This document shows positions 4,687 through 7,873 of a DNA stretch of 7,873 nt, one piece after another (within the stretch, counting starts at the first letter, position 1; each line of letters starts with the position of its first letter). The notes beneath the pieces were generated by a model that was not told the origin of the DNA, did no database searches, and worked only from the letters and a program-made list of their open reading frames with translations. This DNA comes from Thermococcus sp. Lineage in GTDB: Archaea > Methanobacteriota_B > Thermococci > Thermococcales > Thermococcaceae. The DNA lies in contig JAMOTW010000086.1 of assembly GCA_027062125.1 (NCBI GenBank), forward strand, positions 1 through 7,873. Reading direction: 5' to 3'. A program made the translations under genes and the position numbers.

Positions 4687-6488
4687 TTCACATCCACCCA
4701 TATCCCCTCAACCTCGAACTTCCGGTTTACGTTGGCCATCCACTCGTAGGGGTCGATGACTATTTTCACGGGCCTTTCTGGAAGTTCAATGCCAACCGTT
4801 GCCGTTCCGTTCACCCAGATGGTTTCGTCCACGTAATCGCCGTTCTCAAGGTAAACCCTGACCGGAACAGGCATCGTGAAGTTGCTGGCGTCGACGATTG
4901 TGAAAGTCAGGTTGTAGCCGTCCCCTGCCTGTGAGAGGCTCAGGTTTGTGATGTTGTAGTCCGGGAAGAGCGTGGAGTTGAACCACTCGTCGAAGAACCA
5001 GCCGAGGTCTTCACCGCTCAGCTCTTCGATGGTATCTTCGAACATCATGATGTTCTTGCACGGGGCGACGTGGAACTTCTCCAGGAGGCCCAGGAATACC
5101 GTCGAAAAGTTCTCCTCGCCGAGAACGAACCTCAGAGAGCGCAGAGTAAAGGCCCCCCTGTAGTACATGCCCCATTTTACTTGTGATAGTGAATACATTC
5201 TAGAATTGATCAAGGTGTCGTAGAAGGTCGCCCCGTTCCCGTACTTGACAGTGCCGTACTCCTTGTCGTTCAGCCAGCTGAGGTAGTCGTCTGGGTTCCA
5301 CTTACCGTAGGCGTCCATCTCCATGAACGTTGCCAGCGGCTCTTTGATTCCGATGTAGTCTCTCGCATAGTGACCCGCCCATTCGTGGGCGACCTCATGG
5401 AAGACAAGGGAAGGGCGGTTGAGTGCGAAATATTTCATATCGTTAGCCGAGCCGATGATTATGACGTGCCCAAAATTCGCCGTGGCAACCTCCCTACTGA
5501 AGTGAGAAACCATGGAAGTGGTGAAGCCCGGATAGAACATAACATCAAGCCTTTCCGGGGGAAGGAGGATCCCCGTCATGTTCCTGTAAAAGTCTACCCC
5601 GAAGATGAGCTCCTTTTTAACCAGCTCAAAACCCTCATCGCTGTAGGTACTCGGCGTGAAGTAGACGGTGAAGTTTACTCCATTCCACTCAAAACTACGC
5701 CATTCTAGGTTGGGGATATGGAGAATGAAACCGACGTATGGATGGAGAGGATCAGAGTAGGTAACCTCCATTCCGGAGCGGATTATGCCCTTACGGATGA
5801 GTACGAAGACTGTATCCTTTGGAAACCTTGGGATAACAGTTATACTCACGTTCCTGGAGGCAAACTCCCACCATGAAAAATCAGTTCCGAGCCCCACACC
5901 CCAGCTTATCAGCGACAGGAGGTAGTTCTTGTTCTCCAGGTAGTAGAACTTGTACTCGGCGACGCCCTTCAGCGTCGTAAGGCTCGTGGAAACGTTAACG
6001 GCATATACCTCGACACCGACTCCTTTCTCCTTGGGGATGATGAAGCGGTAGCGATTTACCCTTGATAGGTTGAGCGGAACGCCTTCAATGGTTATGTTCA
6101 GGGTTATGGGGTTCCTGGGTGTCATGGGGAGGGTCAGGTACAGTGGTGTTCCTGAGGTGAAGTTGGTGAGAACGAACTCGTACCTCCCGTGGAAGACGCC
6201 ACAGTAGTAGTTCACGCTGATATTTCCATACTGGGAGTAGGGCACGGCAGAATACGTCTTCCAGAAGAATTCGCCCATGTTCTCAAAGCTCATGTTCACA
6301 TTGGCCGGTTCTTCGGGATAGATGAACCTCAGAGGAGGAGCCTTGTACTGAGAAGCCGGTGATTGAAGGGATGAAACTGTATTCGAAGCCGATCCGGTTG
6401 ATGTGGTACCGGTCGTTGCCTCCCCTCCAAGGCAGCCGCTCATGAGAACCATGAGGATGACCAGGGAAGCAAGAAGGGCATTCCTCAC
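4683..6488 (-). CDS. lipoprotein with an M1-family (gluzincin) aminopeptidase-like domain
   Basis: A protein of 601 residues from GTG at 6486-6488, with GGTGAG at 6495-6500 and a 6-base gap; the predicted transcription start (about 6500) lies downstream of the alternative ATG at 6515. The signal sequence ends in the lipobox LMSGC (Cys19). A Ser/Thr/Gly linker (about 22-45) follows, then a beta-rich region to about 310. The zinc motif HEVAH has His364, Glu365 and His368, and the likely third ligand is Glu383 in KEPLATFME. WGMYYRGAFTLRSLRFVLG (about 439-457) and LGWFFDEWF (about 495-503) match the helical part of M1 enzymes, and a beta domain closes the protein. The usual GxMEN exopeptidase motif is not evident; GSAND (about 346-350) sits near where it would be expected. 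Sixteen N-x-S/T sequons fit an extracellular, glycosylated protein. It probably trims peptides at the cell surface; the exact specificity is unknown. It is first in an operon with the gene ending at 3331. Confidence 0.87.
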   Translation of the reverse strand: MRNALLASLVILMVLMSGCLGGEATTGTTSTGSASNTVSSLQSPASQYKAPPLRFIYPEEPANVNMSFENMGEFFWKTYSAVPYSQYGNISVNYYCGVFHGRYEFVLTNFTSGTPLYLTLPMTPRNPITLNITIEGVPLNLSRVNRYRFIIPKEKGVGVEVYAVNVSTSLTTLKGVAEYKFYYLENKNYLLSLISWGVGLGTDFSWWEFASRNVSITVIPRFPKDTVFVLIRKGIIRSGMEVTYSDPLHPYVGFILHIPNLEWRSFEWNGVNFTVYFTPSTYSDEGFELVKKELIFGVDFYRNMTGILLPPERLDVMFYPGFTTSMVSHFSREVATANFGHVIIIGSANDMKYFALNRPSLVFHEVAHEWAGHYARDYIGIKEPLATFMEMDAYGKWNPDDYLSWLNDKEYGTVKYGNGATFYDTLINSRMYSLSQVKWGMYYRGAFTLRSLRFVLGEENFSTVFLGLLEKFHVAPCKNIMMFEDTIEELSGEDLGWFFDEWFNSTLFPDYNITNLSLSQAGDGYNLTFTIVDASNFTMPVPVRVYLENGDYVDETIWVNGTATVGIELPERPVKIVIDPYEWMANVNRKFEVEGIWVDVN

Positions 6489-6520
6489 CTTTAACTCACC
6501 GGTAAAAGTTAACATCGGGA

Positions 6521-6538
6521 AGTATAAAAAAGTTTTGA
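6521..6538 (-). promoter_or_regulatory. promoter of the two-gene peptidase operon
   Basis: On the minus strand this reads TCAAAACTTTTTTATACT, an A-rich BRE followed by a TTTTTATA box. The predicted start is near 6500, which gives a leader of only about 12 bases that still holds GGTGAG. No separate promoter is apparent before the downstream gene, whose start overlaps the stop of the first. Confidence 0.6.
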
Positions 6539-6548
6539 GGGAACGAAC

Positions 6549-6554
6549 TAAAAA
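6549..6554 (-). terminator. short T-run after trpS
   Basis: The minus strand has five consecutive T (6550-6554) directly after the trpS stop codon, in a short spacer before the next promoter. Archaeal RNA polymerase can terminate at such T-tracts without a hairpin. The run is short and the call is tentative. Confidence 0.3.
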
Positions 6555-6560
6555 TCCAGC

Positions 6561-7718
6561 TCAGCCCCTCAGCGGCTCCGGAATGGACTTATCCCACTGC
6601 TCCCTCGCCAGTTCGCCGGTGTACTTGAACTTCTCGACCTTCTTCTCGGCCTCCTTGCGCTTCTTCTGGTGCTCCTTCAGGAAGGCCTGAACGCGCTCGA
6701 TCAGCTCGCGCTTGCACTGGCCGCAGAGCAGCTCGCCGCTCTTGCAGGCGTGGTAGCGTTCCATGAGCTTTTTGTCGTCGGGCTCAAAGAATATCTCGAA
6801 CCATTTGAAGACGACGCACTTCTCAGGGTTTCCACCCTTCTCACGCTGCTCCTTCGCGGTGGCCCTCCCACCGGTGAGGGCGTACTTCCATATCTTCTTG
6901 CCGGCCTCCTCCGGGTCGTCGGTGAGGTAAACGGCTGTCTCGGGCTTGCTGGCGCTCATCTTGCCCTCGAGGCCCATCAAACCGGGCACGAACTTGGAGT
7001 GGAGCGCGGCGGTCTTATAGTAGCCGAGGCTCTCGGCGAAGTCCCTCTGGAGCCTCCAGTAGGGATCCTGGTCAATTGCCGCTGGGATTAAACAGCGCTT
7101 CCTCTCGAAGAATGTCGGGGCTGCCTGAATCGCCGGATAGAAGATCATTCCAATCTTGCTCTGGTCGGTGAAGCCGAAGACCGCTTTGGCCATCGAGTAG
7201 TTTATCTTCTTCGCTATCGGTATCGCCATCTCGTAAATCTTCGTGAACTCGCTGTCCTGGAAGATGAAGGTTTTATCGGGATCGAAGCCGACCGCTATGA
7301 TGTCGAGGATGTTGTCGTAGGCCCATCTCTTGGTGTCGTCGAAGGTTAGCTTCTCCTTGAAGAGGAACTTCTCGTCATCGGTTATCTGGATGTAGAGGTT
7401 GACGCCGAACTTCTCCTGGAGCCACTTGGTGGCGAAGAAGGGGATGATGTGGCCTATGTGCATCGGGCCGCTCGGACCCCTGCCTGTGTAGAGGAAGAAG
7501 CCCTTCCCGCTCTCGTAGTCGGCCAGGACTTTATCGTAGTCCCTGTGGGAGAAGAAGAACCTCCTCCTGAAGAATATCGGCAGCTCGCTCTTCGTGAGCC
7601 TTGCAGTTTTTTTAAGAAGTTCGTCCGTCAGCGGACTGGTTCCGAACTCCTCTATCAGCTTCGCGTAGTCCACCATTCCCTCAACGTCCCATGGGGTGAC
7701 CTTAAACGCGTCGTCCAT
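6561..7718 (-). CDS. trpS: tryptophanyl-tRNA synthetase, archaeal type
   Basis: A protein of 385 residues that charges tRNA-Trp with tryptophan using ATP, in the cytoplasm. It is a class I synthetase: the HIGH motif is exact at residues 87-90 (within GPSGPMHIGH) and the KMSKS loop appears as KMSAS at 253-257. The long N-terminal extension before the Rossmann fold and the overall length fit the archaeal/eukaryotic TrpRS group rather than the shorter bacterial one. The C-terminal region contains CKSGELLCGQC (325-335), a cysteine cluster that may bind a metal, followed by a lysine- and glutamate-rich helix (about 340-364). The ATG at 7716-7718 is supported by a perfect GGAGGTG at 7725-7731, 6 bases upstream. 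The gene appears to be transcribed alone, ahead of but separate from the peptidase operon. Confidence 0.97.
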   Translation of the reverse strand: MDDAFKVTPWDVEGMVDYAKLIEEFGTSPLTDELLKKTARLTKSELPIFFRRRFFFSHRDYDKVLADYESGKGFFLYTGRGPSGPMHIGHIIPFFATKWLQEKFGVNLYIQITDDEKFLFKEKLTFDDTKRWAYDNILDIIAVGFDPDKTFIFQDSEFTKIYEMAIPIAKKINYSMAKAVFGFTDQSKIGMIFYPAIQAAPTFFERKRCLIPAAIDQDPYWRLQRDFAESLGYYKTAALHSKFVPGLMGLEGKMSASKPETAVYLTDDPEEAGKKIWKYALTGGRATAKEQREKGGNPEKCVVFKWFEIFFEPDDKKLMERYHACKSGELLCGQCKRELIERVQAFLKEHQKKRKEAEKKVEKFKYTGELAREQWDKSIPEPLRG

Positions 7719-7724
7719 TCAAAA

Positions 7725-7731
7725 CACCTCC
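7725..7731 (-). promoter_or_regulatory. trpS: strong ribosome binding site of trpS
   Basis: GGAGGTG lies 6 bases before the ATG and matches the archaeal 16S anti-Shine-Dalgarno over its full length, which fixes the start codon. A small inverted repeat (TTTCC-AGT-GGAAA on the plus strand, about 7734-7746) lies just upstream, but it is too short to call a switch. Confidence 0.7.
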
Positions 7732-7836
7732 ATTTCCAGTGGAAACGAAACTCAGGGCTAAGCCGGGGCAGAAGAGGAAGACTTCACCAAGGCCAAAAGC
7801 AATCACCGGGCATGGGAAGAGAAAGGGAAGAAGGGG

Positions 7837-7852
7837 ATTTAAAGTTTTTGGA
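7837..7852 (-). promoter_or_regulatory. trpS: promoter of trpS
   Basis: On the minus strand this reads TCCAAAAACTTTAAAT, an A-rich BRE followed by a TTTAAAT box. Transcription would begin near 7814, giving an untranslated leader of about 95 bases before the ATG at 7718, long for this organism group. A further AT-rich stretch (TTTTTAAATTAATTT, about 7853-7866) could be an alternative box. I recognise no known leader element in it. Confidence 0.5.
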
Positions 7853-7873
7853 AATTAATTTAAAAACAAACGA

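Noticed and set aside
6513..6515. ATG as start of the M1-like lipoprotein.
   Set aside because: It lies upstream of the predicted transcription start (about 6500) and lacks a ribosome binding site; the GTG at 6488 has GGTGAG and gives a typical lipoprotein signal.
7750..7810. Weak C/D box-like elements (GTGATTG and CTGA) in the trpS leader.
   Set aside because: The C box has two mismatches to RUGAUGA and the internal boxes are absent; better explained as leader sequence.

Overview
The window looks like chromosomal DNA of a hyperthermophilic archaeon of the Thermococcales, most likely Thermococcus. The basis is archaeal promoters (A-rich BRE plus TTTATA-like boxes) about 25 bases before the inferred starts, GGTGA/GGAGGT ribosome binding sites, frequent GTG/TTG starts, an archaeal-type tryptophanyl-tRNA synthetase and archaeal-style lipoproteins. 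This rests on sequence style only; no database comparison was possible.

Layout from left to right. Bases 1-873 (minus) hold the N-terminal half of an OPT-family oligopeptide transporter that runs off the left edge and carries an apparent one-base frameshift near base 136. Bases 874-1216 are a gene-poor spacer with the transporter promoter, a possible Shine-Dalgarno-masking inverted repeat, and a plus-strand mini-ORF with its own promoter-like and ribosome-binding signals. Next on the minus strand come a small lipoprotein (1217-1555) and a FAHD1-like fumarylacetoacetate hydrolase-family enzyme (1601-2278). The latter diverges from an unknown two-helix membrane protein (2376-3338, plus) across a palindrome centred on a TATA box. 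The membrane protein ends convergently, overlapping by 8 bases a minus-strand two-gene operon. That operon contains a lipoprotein with an M1-type zinc aminopeptidase domain (4683-6488) followed by a membrane-anchored protein with a caspase/gingipain-like (clan CD) His-Cys dyad (3331-4686). The two are joined by a 4-base TTGA stop/start overlap. The right end is trpS (6561-7718, minus) with its promoter.

The most interesting unit is the peptidase operon. It would place a zinc-peptidase fold and a cysteine-peptidase fold together on the outer face of the membrane, one lipid-anchored and one held by a C-terminal bundle of membrane helices, and both ectodomains have N-glycosylation sequons. Together with an oligopeptide transporter and two further envelope proteins nearby, the region has a surface-proteolysis and peptide-uptake flavour. 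A functional link between these genes is inference. No rRNA, tRNA, CRISPR array or insertion sequence was recognised.
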